A stretch of 64,000 bases of DNA from assembly GCF_000626715.1 (NCBI RefSeq), contig NZ_AQRA01000004.1, forward strand, positions 248,001 to 312,000, read 5' to 3'. The stretch's first letter is position 1. Every line of letters begins with the position of its first letter. The translations under genes were made by a program, and so were the position numbers. Source of the stretch: Aquimarina atlantica (lineage in GTDB: Bacteria; Bacteroidota; Bacteroidia; Flavobacteriales; Flavobacteriaceae). This document shows, one piece after another, positions 22,448 through 31,804 of this stretch. The notes beneath the pieces were generated by a model. That model saw only the letters and a list, made by a program, of their open reading frames with translations, was not told the origin of the DNA and ran no database searches.

Positions 22448-23947
22448 ATGAAAACAGTAAACAACACACTCGGCAAATTAACATTTTTAGTACTACTATT
22501 AGTAATACTCCTTATTTCTAATGGCGGGTACACCATGTTTTTTGCTCCCTGGATTTCAATCACCATGTTACTTTATGCAGTTCGACAGCTCTCTGTTATT
22601 AAAGGATTTTTGTTAGCGTGTGTACTGCTGGTAATTGCAACTCTATTTCAGAATTCCGAAATTCTACCGTTTCCTTTTCTCATGTATGCCCTTATAATGG
22701 CTCCTTACGGATTGATAGCCGCAATACCATATCTTATAGATTCATTTTTTTCAAAAAACCGGAACACATTTTTACATACATTAATCTTTCCGACAGCATT
22801 AGTGCTTATTGAGTATATAAGTAGTCAATTTCTACCCTATGGGAGTTGGGGACACATAGCCTATACACAACAATCACAAAACGTTTTATTACAGTCGGTT
22901 TCTGTTTTCGGAATGGGATATATTACTTTTTTGATAGGTTGGTTTGCTTCTATCATCAATTGGATACTCATCCAGGAGTTGCAATGGGTAAAAGTTAAAA
23001 AAGGGATTTTGATATATAGTGCGACTATTGGACTAACCTTAGGATATGGTAGTTATCGTTTGCTATTTCAAAAATCTAATGCCAAGACCATCAGAATAGC
23101 ATCTATTTCTGCCATAGATAACTTACGAATCTACGATAACAATTTTTATGGTCTTAATTTAGAAGGTGGTAAAGAAAAATTTAAAAAACAGGCTCTCGAT
23201 CTAAATCAGAACTTAATAGAGAGAAGTATACAAGAAGCCAAGGCGGGAGCAAAAATAGTGTTTTGGGCAGAGGGAAATGCTCTTGTTTTAAAAGAAGATG
23301 AAAACAAATTATATGAGTCAGCTAGTTTAGTAGCTAAGGAAAATGAAATATATCTTGGTGCAGCGGTTGCCGTTATCGATCCTACTAACGATAAACCTTT
23401 AGAAAACAAATTTGTTTTATTTGACCCAAAAGGTAAAAAGACTATCGATTATTGGAAAGTGATTCCTGTTCCTGGTGGTGAAGCTGCTATGAGTAATATC
23501 AAAGGTTCTACCATTCAAAAATTAAAAACACCTTATGGAATAATTGGATCGGCTATTTGTTTTGATATGGATTTCCCCCAATATCTAAAACAAGCCAAAG
23601 GAACGGATATTATGTTGGTACCAAGTAATGACTGGAAAGGCATTGACCCTATTCATACAAACATGGCAAAATTTAGAGCTTTAGAACAAGGATTTAACCT
23701 GGTGCGTCAAACAAGTTTTGGATTATCAGCTGGTTTTAATTATACCGGGGAAACCCTTAGCGAAATGGATCATTTTACAGCTAATAGTAAGGTTCTCATA
23801 ACGCAACTACCTACAAAAGGAACTACGACTGTATATTCTCTTATAGGTGATATTTTTATTTATTATTGCTTACTAATGTTTATTGTAGTAATAGTTAAGC
23901 TAAAAAAACTGCCTATAGCAAAAAGAAAGGAAAACGAGTTAGACTAA
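22448..23947 (+). CDS. Apolipoprotein N-acyltransferase-like membrane nitrilase
   Basis: A 499-residue membrane protein with Lnt architecture: six or so N-terminal membrane segments (residues ~10-215) and a periplasmic carbon-nitrogen hydrolase domain (~220-470) ending in a last membrane helix (GDIFIYYCLLMFIVVIV). The catalytic triad is visible: Glu in VFWAEGN (~274), Lys in WKVIPVPGGE (~336) and Cys in GSAICFDMDFP (~371). Lnt transfers an acyl chain to lipoproteins; shorter homologues exist as paralogues, so the exact role here is not certain. A terminator-like stem (23971-24004) follows. Confidence 0.82.
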   Translation: MKTVNNTLGKLTFLVLLLVILLISNGGYTMFFAPWISITMLLYAVRQLSVIKGFLLACVLLVIATLFQNSEILPFPFLMYALIMAPYGLIAAIPYLIDSFFSKNRNTFLHTLIFPTALVLIEYISSQFLPYGSWGHIAYTQQSQNVLLQSVSVFGMGYITFLIGWFASIINWILIQELQWVKVKKGILIYSATIGLTLGYGSYRLLFQKSNAKTIRIASISAIDNLRIYDNNFYGLNLEGGKEKFKKQALDLNQNLIERSIQEAKAGAKIVFWAEGNALVLKEDENKLYESASLVAKENEIYLGAAVAVIDPTNDKPLENKFVLFDPKGKKTIDYWKVIPVPGGEAAMSNIKGSTIQKLKTPYGIIGSAICFDMDFPQYLKQAKGTDIMLVPSNDWKGIDPIHTNMAKFRALEQGFNLVRQTSFGLSAGFNYTGETLSEMDHFTANSKVLITQLPTKGTTTVYSLIGDIFIYYCLLMFIVVIVKLKKLPIAKRKENELD

Positions 23948-23970
23948 AAAAACCAGTTATCCCATCGAGT

Positions 23971-24004
23971 AGCCCAACGCCATGCATAAGCAAGGTGTTG
24001 GGCT
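23971..24004 (+). terminator. Terminator-like inverted repeat
   Basis: AGCCCAACGCC (23971-23981) pairs with GGTGTTGGGCT (23994-24004) with one wobble and a 12-nt loop. No long T run follows. Confidence 0.55.
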
Positions 24005-24092
24005 CTCTTAATCCTGTTAATGATTAAAACTTAAAGATTTACTAATTTAGCTACTTATATAAGAAAAGAGGCCATCCTACTTAATTCAAAAA

Positions 24093-25262
24093 ATGAAAAA
24101 AATTACTTTACTAATTTCGGTTACCCTACTATTTATAACAAGTTGTAATTCGCAAAATAAAAAAAGTGAAACCTTTTTACCGGTTAAGATGAATAATGGA
24201 CTTTATGGCTATATAAATCATAAAGGTGATTCTATTTTAAAACCACAATATGAACTTGCAAAAAAATATTCAGAAAACTTAGCTTGTGTACGAGTGAAGC
24301 GCAAATTTGGTTACATCAATGAGCAAGGAGATATTGTGATTAAACCTATTTTTAGAAAAGCAGGTGATTTTAAAGATGGTTTTGCAAAAGTTACTACTAA
24401 TGAAGGAAAACATACCTATGTAAAAAAAGATGGACAACTGCTTAACCAATATTTTGATATGTGCTACCCATTTAAGGATGGAATGGGAAGAATAGAAAAA
24501 TTCGGTAGCGGATATGGCTCTACTTATGGTTTTGTAGATAAAAATGGTGAGATTGCGATAGCACCCAAATATGAAAATGTGGGAGATTTTTATAATGGCT
24601 TAGCCTTAGTAAAAATAAATAGTAATTATGGCTATATAAACAAATTAGGAGAAATAGCAATTGAGCCAAAATATTATTCTGCCACTAAATTTAAAGAAGG
24701 GTTAGCTGCTGTAAGAGATACCGAAAGTAAAACAAAATTCATAAACACCAAAGGAGAGATAGTACTTGAGATTGATAGTTATTATATCGGGTATAATTTT
24801 AGTGATGGGCTTGCTATGTTTAATCAAAAAGGAAAGAAAGGTCACGGTTTCGTAAATAAAAAAGGAGAAATCGTAATTAAACCTGATGATAGATTTGAAG
24901 CTATTGATAATTTTAATGAAGGAGTAGCACGATTTTTTACTAAAACAGAAACTGGGTTCATTAATACAAAAGGAGAGATTGTTTTTAAAGTCAAAAAAAA
25001 TATAGCCTTAGGTGAGGTTTCTGAAGGGATGATTTCGTTTCAAGTAAAAGATGATAACCTATCTTCAAATAAGTATGGATATATGAATCTAAAAGGAGAA
25101 ATTGTGATTGAACCTCAGTTTCAAGAAGCAGAGAGTTTTGTTAATGGTGTGGCTAGAGTGGTATTGAAAAATTCTATAACCAGTCGTTATATAGACAAGA
25201 AGGGAAAATTTATGTATATCCCTAGTAGAGAAAAACATAAATTTAAAGGTAGAATGCACTAG
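24093..25262 (+). CDS. WG-repeat lipoprotein
   Basis: A 389-residue lipoprotein (LLFITSCNSQN, Cys ~18). The mature protein consists of tandem WG-type repeats of ~40 residues, each with the pattern YGYIN-x-xGdi-x-IxPxY or FxxGLAxV: GYINHKGDSILKPQYELA, GYINEQGDIVIKP, GFVDKNGEIAIAPKY, GYINKLGEIAIEPKY and so on, eight or nine units. WG repeats form a beta-propeller-like surface and are common in Bacteroidetes; no enzymatic motif is present. Single gene with its own flanks. Confidence 0.88.
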   Translation: MKKITLLISVTLLFITSCNSQNKKSETFLPVKMNNGLYGYINHKGDSILKPQYELAKKYSENLACVRVKRKFGYINEQGDIVIKPIFRKAGDFKDGFAKVTTNEGKHTYVKKDGQLLNQYFDMCYPFKDGMGRIEKFGSGYGSTYGFVDKNGEIAIAPKYENVGDFYNGLALVKINSNYGYINKLGEIAIEPKYYSATKFKEGLAAVRDTESKTKFINTKGEIVLEIDSYYIGYNFSDGLAMFNQKGKKGHGFVNKKGEIVIKPDDRFEAIDNFNEGVARFFTKTETGFINTKGEIVFKVKKNIALGEVSEGMISFQVKDDNLSSNKYGYMNLKGEIVIEPQFQEAESFVNGVARVVLKNSITSRYIDKKGKFMYIPSREKHKFKGRMH

Positions 25263-25582
25263 AGTAACCATTTACTTACTGTATATATCTCGTTCTGGAT
25301 ACATATACACCACGCAACCATTAAAACACATTTTATAAAACTATCTGAATCAAAAAAATGGTGTATAAAGGACAAATTTTGAGATCACCAGAATATTGGC
25401 TATGCTGAAAAAAATTAACTTTATTATCGTATAAAAGCCAAACTTTTCAGCTTAATACTACTACTCAAGATAAGTTTAATAGTAAACTACCTCATGGCAA
25501 GCCCATGAGGCATTGGATTGAAAAATGATTTAGATTTCGAGGCAAGCCTCGGAGCATTTAAATCTCGATTATCGAGTAAAAT
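25263..25582. repeat. Intergenic region with a cluster of hairpin repeats
   Basis: Three hairpins stand in a row: CCTCATGG/CCATGAGG (25490-25510), a larger one with TCGAGGC/GCCTCGG inside GATTTA/TAAATC (25527-25564), and CTCGAT/ATCGAG (25564-25576). They look like REP-type repeats. No gene is supported in this stretch. Confidence 0.6.
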
Positions 25583-25626
25583 TTGATCTATATCAAATGA
25601 TAATTGATAATTTGAACTGATCTTTG
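25583..25626 (+). promoter_or_regulatory. FNR-type box and -7 element for the FAD monooxygenase gene
   Basis: TTGATCTATATCAA (25583-25596) is a perfect TTGAT-N4-ATCAA box; the palindrome extends to TTTGATCTATATCAAA. GATCTTTG (25619-25626) differs from TAnnTTTG at one base. The box centre is 29.5 nt before it, exactly as at the methyltransferase promoter. An 11-bp hairpin (AACCCGGATTC with GGATTCGGGTT, 25678-25720) follows in the leader. Confidence 0.72.
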
Positions 25627-25761
25627 TATGCATCTAAGGTAAAATATATGCATATCAAAATAAGAGTTGGTAAGCTAAACCCGGATTCTGCATTAAAAAG
25701 TCTATTGTAGGATTCGGGTTAAAAAAGAGAATACGTAATCCTTTACTAGTAATACAAAATA

Positions 25762-26919
25762 ATGGTTAATACTATAGCAATTATTGGAGGGGGAATAGGA
25801 GGGTTTGTAACCGCATTATCCTTTGATAAGTTGAATATCCCTTATACATTATACGAAAGAGCAGCATGTTTAAAAGTAGTGGGAGCAGGAATATGGCTAT
25901 CACCAAATGCACTACAAGTATTAGAATGGATTAATCCCGAGTTATTAAAAGAAATTCAGGATTCTGGGAATAGTTTCAACCGAATTTTAGTAGCCAATCA
26001 CAAATTAAAACCAATATCTGATTCTGATCAGAAGTTTGTTCGGGAAAAATTTGGATACACCACAATGGCAATCCATAGAGGAAAACTACAACAAATTTTA
26101 TACAAATACATAAAGCAGGAAAATATAGTACTGGATAAAACCTTCAAAGAATATGTCCAAAATAGCGACAAATCACTAAAAGTTAATTTTACAGACGGGA
26201 CTTCAATTCAAACCAAATCTATTATTGGTGCAGATGGTATTCATTCTTGTGTAAGAAAGCAATTATTCCCTAACAGTAAAATAAGGTATACCGGGCAAAC
26301 CTGCTGGAGAGGGATTTCGGATTATAACTTAGGTAGCGAACTAGAATCGGTTGGTTTTACATTATGGGGGCAAAAGTTTCAATTCGGAATATCTAAAATA
26401 TCTGAAGGAAAAGTATATTGGTTTGCCGTAAAATTAAGCGAACCTAATTTGAAAGATGATAAAGAAAATCTAAAAAATAAATTAACGAATATGTTTTCGG
26501 GATACCATCCCCTGGTTAATGACTTGATTAAAAATACATCGATCGACAACATCATTAGAGGTGACCTTTCGGATTTAGAGTTACTACAAAAATGGAACTC
26601 TCAAAATATTTGTCTTATCGGAGATGCAGCACATAGTATGACTCCCGATTTAGGGCAAGGTGGTGCTCAAGCCATCGAAGATGCTTTTTATATAGCACAC
26701 TTTATTAAAGAATCGAATACCCTAGAAACTGCTTATGATGATTTTTATGCCTATCGAAAATCAAAAGTCGAAAAATTAGTTAAACAATCCAGAATTACAT
26801 CAAAAATTGCAATAACAAATCGATTTGGTGAAATCATTAGAAATTTCATCCTAAAATATACACCAGAAAAATATATGAAAAAGCAAATGGTCGAATTATA
26901 TCAACTAGATAAATGGTAA
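25762..26919 (+). CDS. FAD-dependent monooxygenase (PHBH/UbiH-like)
   Basis: A 385-residue flavoprotein monooxygenase. It has the dinucleotide motif IIGGGIGG (7-14), the ADP-binding and NAD(P)H-linked GADGIHS (~155) and the FAD ribityl-binding GDAAHSMTPDLGQGG (~287), in the family order and spacing. Such enzymes hydroxylate aromatic rings, tetracyclines or isoprenoid quinones using NAD(P)H and oxygen. There is no membrane segment. The promoter carries an FNR-type box, so expression probably depends on a Crp/Fnr regulator. Confidence 0.88.
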   Translation: MVNTIAIIGGGIGGFVTALSFDKLNIPYTLYERAACLKVVGAGIWLSPNALQVLEWINPELLKEIQDSGNSFNRILVANHKLKPISDSDQKFVREKFGYTTMAIHRGKLQQILYKYIKQENIVLDKTFKEYVQNSDKSLKVNFTDGTSIQTKSIIGADGIHSCVRKQLFPNSKIRYTGQTCWRGISDYNLGSELESVGFTLWGQKFQFGISKISEGKVYWFAVKLSEPNLKDDKENLKNKLTNMFSGYHPLVNDLIKNTSIDNIIRGDLSDLELLQKWNSQNICLIGDAAHSMTPDLGQGGAQAIEDAFYIAHFIKESNTLETAYDDFYAYRKSKVEKLVKQSRITSKIAITNRFGEIIRNFILKYTPEKYMKKQMVELYQLDKW

Positions 26920-27230
26920 GCAATCGATCAATTTTGAATATGGTACAACTTAACCACTAGCACCCAAAAGTTTTTATTTTCTTTCCTCTTGTATGTAAAA
27001 CTGAACCCTTTGGCAGACTCAGTATAGTCTCACCAAAGATATTAAATAGCTGATTTTCAATTAGATTGTATATCAATCTGATAATTAGAACTATGCTAGT
27101 AAAATTTAGTATTTTAGAGACATTAAAAATTCGGTTCTTTATTGAATCGAAAAACCAGCATCTTTTATATGCTATTCTATATATAAATTATGTATAGGTA
27201 AATAGTACTCAATTTTAAAACCACACCATC
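26920..27230. other. Intergenic region with one palindrome
   Basis: The 311-nt gap has no supported ORF. AGATTGTATATCAATCT (27063-27079) is a clean inverted repeat AGATTG/CAATCT; its role is unknown. The start of the peptidase gene at 27231 lies in an A/T-rich tract without a clear -7 box. Confidence 0.4.
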
Positions 27231-28472
27231 ATGAAAAAATCATTACTCTTATTACTCTTACTACTTTCAACACAGTTATTTTCTCAAACTATTCCATGCG
27301 ATTTCTCATGGAATAATGCCCCAACAACAGGTGGTAATCGAGATTTTGTTACATCTGCAAGAGCTCAAATCGATCAAGGACCATGTTTATCCTTTGCTTT
27401 TAATGCTGCTATAGAAACAATGTATGGTATCGAGAACAGTGTATACGGTTCTAGTCTGTTTTCACTTTCTGATGCATATCTTGATTATAAAGTATGGAAT
27501 GCCCCTAATTATCTTCCTATTTTAAATTCAAGTTTTAAAATTCCATTAGCAGTAGCTGGGGGAGAAATTAATGCCTTTGCTCCCCAAACATGCCCTGTAA
27601 ATAATCCTGACATAAACGGGTGTAGTATCCCTAGAGGTAGTGTATTAGCTTACATAAATCATGCAAACGGTCAAAGATCATATAGGATATTTCTAGATAC
27701 CAACTTTTCTCCACCCGTTTGGGCTGTTGATGATGGAGGTGCTTTAGGTAATTATGTCACAGTAGGTAATGCTACTCAATTAAGTACAAGCGACATTAAC
27801 TCTGTTAATGATATTAAAACGAAGATCTTAAACAATGGTCCCATAGTCGTAAAAGTATCAGGTATCCAAAATGGAGTTCATGATGCTAAAAAATTTAGAA
27901 ACTATAACATACCAGCCGCTGGGTTATCATACCATGCTTTTACAATTATAGGTTGGACAAGTGATTCTCGTTGGGTGATTAAAGATAGTTGGCGCGGAAT
28001 GTCTGGAATTGTTAATACCAACCAGAATGTAGATATCGTAGGCTTAATGAATAGCGGAAGCGTAGAACTCTATCAGGTATCAGGTATATCTTACAATGGT
28101 AATAATACATCTACGAACCCAACAGTTTTATCTGTTAATGAATGTATCCCAACCATAAATTTAACATTATCATCTATAAGCCTTGATATTGATTATGCAC
28201 ATATTGGAGGTTACTTGTATCACAAATTTTGGGTGTCTAGTAATATTCCTGTAGACAGATGGGTTTGGGGAATTGACTACCCTAATGGCTCATTAAAACG
28301 ATCCCAGGTAGATAACTCTGATTCTAGCTCTATATTAATGTCACCAACTACCAGTGGTTTGGTAACCGTTTATGTTAGAGCATACAAAAATGGTCAAACC
28401 GTTACTAAGGAAAGAAGAATACATTTATCTAATGGCCAATCCTCGGGAGGAGGGCCTGAAAATGGATGGTAA
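27231..28472 (+). CDS. Secreted C1-type (papain-like) peptidase homologue with Asp in place of Asn
   Basis: A 413-residue secreted protein (signal ending TQLFSQT). Residues ~30-275 resemble papain: the oxyanion Gln and nucleophile Cys in DQGPCLSFAF (Q49, C52), the catalytic His in YHAFTIIGW (~235), and WVIKDSWRG (~248-256) where papains have W-x-I-K-N-S-W. The catalytic Asn is therefore Asp. The C-terminal ~130 residues look like an Ig-like domain (RWVWGIDYPNG, VTVYVRAYKNG). It could be a true peptidase with altered geometry or an inactive binder. No sorting domain for type IX secretion is visible. Confidence 0.78.
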   Translation: MKKSLLLLLLLLSTQLFSQTIPCDFSWNNAPTTGGNRDFVTSARAQIDQGPCLSFAFNAAIETMYGIENSVYGSSLFSLSDAYLDYKVWNAPNYLPILNSSFKIPLAVAGGEINAFAPQTCPVNNPDINGCSIPRGSVLAYINHANGQRSYRIFLDTNFSPPVWAVDDGGALGNYVTVGNATQLSTSDINSVNDIKTKILNNGPIVVKVSGIQNGVHDAKKFRNYNIPAAGLSYHAFTIIGWTSDSRWVIKDSWRGMSGIVNTNQNVDIVGLMNSGSVELYQVSGISYNGNNTSTNPTVLSVNECIPTINLTLSSISLDIDYAHIGGYLYHKFWVSSNIPVDRWVWGIDYPNGSLKRSQVDNSDSSSILMSPTTSGLVTVYVRAYKNGQTVTKERRIHLSNGQSSGGGPENGW

Positions 28473-28514
28473 TATTCCCTTTTCTTGTTTCTCGATTCTT
28501 TTGGCAACACTAAC

Positions 28515-28563
28515 ACAGTTTCTATTTTTTTGGTCGTTTACAAACCAAAAAAATAGAAACTGT
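28515..28563. terminator. 19-bp perfect inverted repeat / terminator
   Basis: ACAGTTTCTATTTTTTTGG (28515-28533) pairs perfectly with CCAAAAAAATAGAAACTGT (28545-28563) around an 11-nt loop. It ends the C1-type peptidase gene; the stem is A/T-rich but very long. Confidence 0.7.
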
Positions 28564-28616
28564 AACAAATAATAGAATCGAAATACTAATTATAAAAAAC
28601 AATAAAAGTGAGTAGT

Positions 28617-28799
28617 ATGACTAAAAAAAAATCATTAATGCTATTATCAATGGGTTTGTTGGTAATTGTGCTTGGGCAAATATTTTCGCATTATATAGCA
28701 TTACCTGATCTGGCTAAAGGTGCATTTACAGGTATTGGGATAGGAATACTACTGGTCGCATTAACTTTTGGTAAATTTAAATCAGCCCACTCTAATTAA
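28617..28799 (+). CDS. Small two-segment membrane protein
   Basis: A 60-residue protein from the ATG at 28617 (MTKKKSLML); a GTG three codons earlier is possible. Two hydrophobic helices (LLSMGLLVIVLGQIFSHYI and GAFTGIGIGILLVALTF) are joined by a short loop, with a basic N-terminus. No family recognised. Independent of its neighbours. Confidence 0.55.
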   Translation: MTKKKSLMLLSMGLLVIVLGQIFSHYIALPDLAKGAFTGIGIGILLVALTFGKFKSAHSN

Positions 28800-28890
28800 A
28801 ATAAATACCGAATAGTCAATTGATTCGGCTATGATTTTCTTACTTAGATACATATATTTAGATTAGGCTTTATTAAGAAAAAAAGCAAAA

Positions 28891-29664
28891 ATGGAACAGT
28901 TAATCGACTTAAATACAGAAAACATATCGGCAGAACATATTTGCTGTGCAATATCTGATAAGAAATGTTCTGATAGTTATCAGGCCAAAAAAGATTGGTT
29001 GACAAAGGAATTTAATAACGGATATGTATTTAGGCGAATTAATCAAAGAGCAAAAGTATTTATAGAATATGGTCCTGCAGAAAAATCCTGGATCCCAATT
29101 AAAGCATCTAATTATCTTAATATTAATTGTTTTTGGGTATCTGGAAAATTCAAAAAGAATGGATACGGAAAAGCACTGTTAAAAACAGCAATTGATGACG
29201 CAAAAAGTCAAGGAAAAGATGGATTAGTAACCGTTGTCGGAACTAAGAAATTTCATTTTATGAGTGACACAAAATGGTTTCTAAAACAAGGGTTTGAGGA
29301 GGTTGAAAGAATTTCGAGTGGATTTAGTCTTTTAGCCAAAAAAATAAGCCCAAACGCCGAATTACCAAAATTTAATGAATCTGTAAAAAGCGGAGAATGT
29401 TCTGAAAAAAATGGAATCGTAGTTTATTATTCTAACCGTTGCCCTTTTGCAGAGTTTCATGCAAAAAACTCTCTGATCGAAACTGCAAAAAATAGAAATA
29501 TTCCATTAAAAATAATTAAATTAGAAACCATGAAACAGGCTCAGTCAGCCCCAAGTCCGGCAACTATTTTTAGTCTTTTTTATAACGGAAAATTTATGAC
29601 AACAGATATTAGTGTTTGTATGGATACACGATATGATAAAGTAATGAGTAAAATTTTAAAATAA
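28891..29664 (+). CDS. GNAT N-acetyltransferase with YoaP-like C-terminal domain
   Basis: A 257-residue cytoplasmic protein. Residues ~10-150 form a GNAT fold, with the acetyl-CoA loop in GKFKKNGYGKALLKTAIDDA (Q/RxxGxG-like NGYGKAL) and the late strand FKQGFEEV-like WFLKQGFEEVERI. The C-terminal ~85 residues (GIVVYYSNRCPFAEFHAKNS, then SAPSPATIFSLFYNGKF) match the YoaP domain found fused to GNATs in several phyla. A CPF motif recalls thioredoxin-like redox sites. Substrate unknown. Confidence 0.82.
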   Translation: MEQLIDLNTENISAEHICCAISDKKCSDSYQAKKDWLTKEFNNGYVFRRINQRAKVFIEYGPAEKSWIPIKASNYLNINCFWVSGKFKKNGYGKALLKTAIDDAKSQGKDGLVTVVGTKKFHFMSDTKWFLKQGFEEVERISSGFSLLAKKISPNAELPKFNESVKSGECSEKNGIVVYYSNRCPFAEFHAKNSLIETAKNRNIPLKIIKLETMKQAQSAPSPATIFSLFYNGKFMTTDISVCMDTRYDKVMSKILK

Positions 29665-29774
29665 AAAACACCCAGTAACAGTATTTATAGTGAATACATA
29701 TTTTGGTGCTTAGCCCAAGAGTAATAACTTTAATCAAGTTCACTACTCTTTTGACATATAATTGATTTTATTTT

Positions 29775-30626
29775 ATGGTAAAACTTGAAGAAATAACCGC
29801 TACTCCAACATTTTCGAATCAATTAGAAAATAAGATATTATACGCTAAGCATCATGATGATATTTCTATATCATATACCTCTACATATTCTTTAAAATAT
29901 GTTATCGAGGGAACTAAATACTATAATTTCGACAATCAAGATATTAAGATTACAAAAAATCAATATCTAATTATAAATAATAATAGCTGCATTACTACCG
30001 AAGCAAAAAAGGGAACAAAAGGATTATCTTTCTTCTTATCCCCCAAACTAATTAGCGAAATATACAAATATCACTCAAGTGATACATCGCAACTTGAATT
30101 TCTTGAAGTGACCCAAAAAAAATCAAATAATGAAGTAGGGTTTTTATTGGATAAAATCACTAATCTCTATGAGCATAACCAATTTGATTTTAATCAACAA
30201 ATGGACAATCTATTCATTCGTATCTCTGAGGCAATTGTACAAGAACAGGCTAATATTGATACGGGGTTTGCGACATTAAAAATAGTGAAATACAATACAA
30301 AAAAAGAACTGTTTAAATTAATTTCGATAACTAAAGAATATATAAATGATAATAGTAGTGAAGACATTTCGCTAGATAGTATGAGTAGAGATATTGGTAT
30401 CAGTAAATATTATTTGCACCGATTATTTACCGAAATTAACGGTACTACACCATTAGCATATCTAACTGCTATTCGCTTGGCAAAAGCAAAGCATAGATTG
30501 CGGTATTCTAAAGATTCTATTTTTGAAATTGCAATCGAATGTGGCTTTGATAACACATCTTACTTCTCTAACCTATTTAAGAAGCATACAGGCTTTACTC
30601 CTACTCAATACCGGAAAAAATTATAA
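29775..30626 (+). CDS. AraC-family transcriptional regulator
   Basis: A 283-residue regulator. The N-terminal part (~1-170) looks like a cupin-type ligand domain (SLKYVIEGTKYYNFDNQD). The C-terminal ~100 residues are the AraC DNA-binding domain: ISLDSMSRDIGISKYYLHRL for the first helix-turn-helix and FEIAIECGFDNTSYFSNLFK with HTGFTPTQYR for the second. The metallophosphoesterase gene follows and has its own -7 box, so it is not simply co-transcribed. Confidence 0.9.
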   Translation: MVKLEEITATPTFSNQLENKILYAKHHDDISISYTSTYSLKYVIEGTKYYNFDNQDIKITKNQYLIINNNSCITTEAKKGTKGLSFFLSPKLISEIYKYHSSDTSQLEFLEVTQKKSNNEVGFLLDKITNLYEHNQFDFNQQMDNLFIRISEAIVQEQANIDTGFATLKIVKYNTKKELFKLISITKEYINDNSSEDISLDSMSRDIGISKYYLHRLFTEINGTTPLAYLTAIRLAKAKHRLRYSKDSIFEIAIECGFDNTSYFSNLFKKHTGFTPTQYRKKL

Positions 30627-30666
30627 AATCTGCAAGATTTTATAAATCCTTCGTACAACGCATATC

Positions 30667-30674
30667 TATTTTTG
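30667..30674 (+). promoter_or_regulatory. -7 box for the metallophosphoesterase gene
   Basis: TATTTTTG fits TAnnTTTG and puts the transcript start near 30681. This supports the ATG at 30696 as the real start rather than the TTG at 30672, which would lie inside the promoter. Confidence 0.55.
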
Positions 30675-30695
30675 TTCCTATTAAAACAAAAACGT

Positions 30696-31418
30696 ATGTA
30701 TGAAAAAATAGCACATATCACCGATTTGCATTTAGATGAAGCATACCCACTAAAAAATGGAGTGCTCGCAAGAAAACAATTCGACAGTATTGTAAAGGAT
30801 ATAAAAGATAAAAAGATTACCAGGGTTGTCTGTACAGGAGATATTGGCGAAAACAAAGGCATCTCATATTTCTTCGAACAACTCAATACCAAGGCTTTAT
30901 CAATAACCCTGGGGAATCACGATACATTTTCTGAAATTTTGAAATATTATAACAAAGGTGCAGATTACGATTCAGAAAAATTATATAGCAGTACTATAAC
31001 AGAATATCACAAATTCATATACTTAGATTCCTCTGAAGGTGTAATTGATGACAAACAATTGCTTTGGCTTGAAAAAGAACTTATTTCGGCAACCTCAATT
31101 ATCATTTTTGTACACCATCCCATTATTGGTCTTAATTTGAAAGTTGATGAAATTGGAAAACTTAAAAACAGAGCGAATGTAATCTCTCTATTAGAGAATA
31201 GCCCTAATAAGATTACAATTTTTTGTGGGCACTATCATATGGAGAGTACTATACTTCACAAAAATATTACACAACACATTACTCCTGCTGTTTCTTATCA
31301 GGTAGAAAAAACTCTAAATACTATAGAAATCAATACTACTGTTTTTGGTTACAGGATTATCGAAATAGATAAATACAACACATCTTCAAAAATTCAACTA
31401 TTACATAATGCAAACTAA
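30696..31418 (+). CDS. Metallophosphoesterase
   Basis: A 240-residue cytoplasmic calcineurin-type phosphoesterase. All metal-binding blocks are present in order: ITDLHLDE (DxH), VCTGDIGE (GDxxx), LGNHDTF (GNHD), FVHHPIIG (H) and FCGHYHME (GHxH). Substrates in the family include cyclic nucleotides, Ap4A and phosphoproteins. I start it at the ATG at 30696 because the -7 box overlaps the upstream TTG. It overlaps the small membrane protein gene by 11 nt, so the two are probably translated together. Confidence 0.88.
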   Translation: MYEKIAHITDLHLDEAYPLKNGVLARKQFDSIVKDIKDKKITRVVCTGDIGENKGISYFFEQLNTKALSITLGNHDTFSEILKYYNKGADYDSEKLYSSTITEYHKFIYLDSSEGVIDDKQLLWLEKELISATSIIIFVHHPIIGLNLKVDEIGKLKNRANVISLLENSPNKITIFCGHYHMESTILHKNITQHITPAVSYQVEKTLNTIEINTTVFGYRIIEIDKYNTSSKIQLLHNAN

Positions 31419-31623
31419 AAAACAATCCTTTATAGAAAGTTTAGTTAATGTAAGTATAGGTTTTTGTATCACTATGGTTTCTTTACATATTATATTTCCA
31501 GTATTGGGTATAGAAAACAATTCTGGCAAAAATATCATCTTAACTATTTACTTAACTCTTTTAAGTATCTTAAGAAATTATGTACTAAGACGATATTTTA
31601 ATCGAAAACAAACACGCCATTAA
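31408..31623 (+). CDS. DUF7220-like small membrane protein
   Basis: A 71-residue protein with two hydrophobic segments and the pattern SFIESLVNVSIGFCITMVS, then LTLLSILRNYVLRRYFNR. This resembles small integral proteins common in phages and their hosts (DUF7220 type), recognisable by ESLVN and the RNYVLRRYF end. It is translationally coupled to the phosphoesterase gene (11-nt overlap). Function unknown. Confidence 0.7.
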   Translation: MQTKKQSFIESLVNVSIGFCITMVSLHIIFPVLGIENNSGKNIILTIYLTLLSILRNYVLRRYFNRKQTRH

Positions 31624-31804
31624 CCTAAACTATTTCTTTATTTGCAAAAGGACAATAGAAAACCTAACAAGTGTAATAGCATCATGGCAACAGTTATTGA
31701 TAATTGTTCAGTAGATTTTATTCTATATAGTATTTCTTTGTATACTTGTATAAATAGGCTATACCTTATACATTGGCACCTAATCTAAACGCAACAAGAA
31801 AACT

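Noticed and set aside
31408..31623. Prophage remnant, because of the phage-like DUF7220 protein
   Set aside because: No other phage gene is near; the gene is coupled to a metallophosphoesterase gene.
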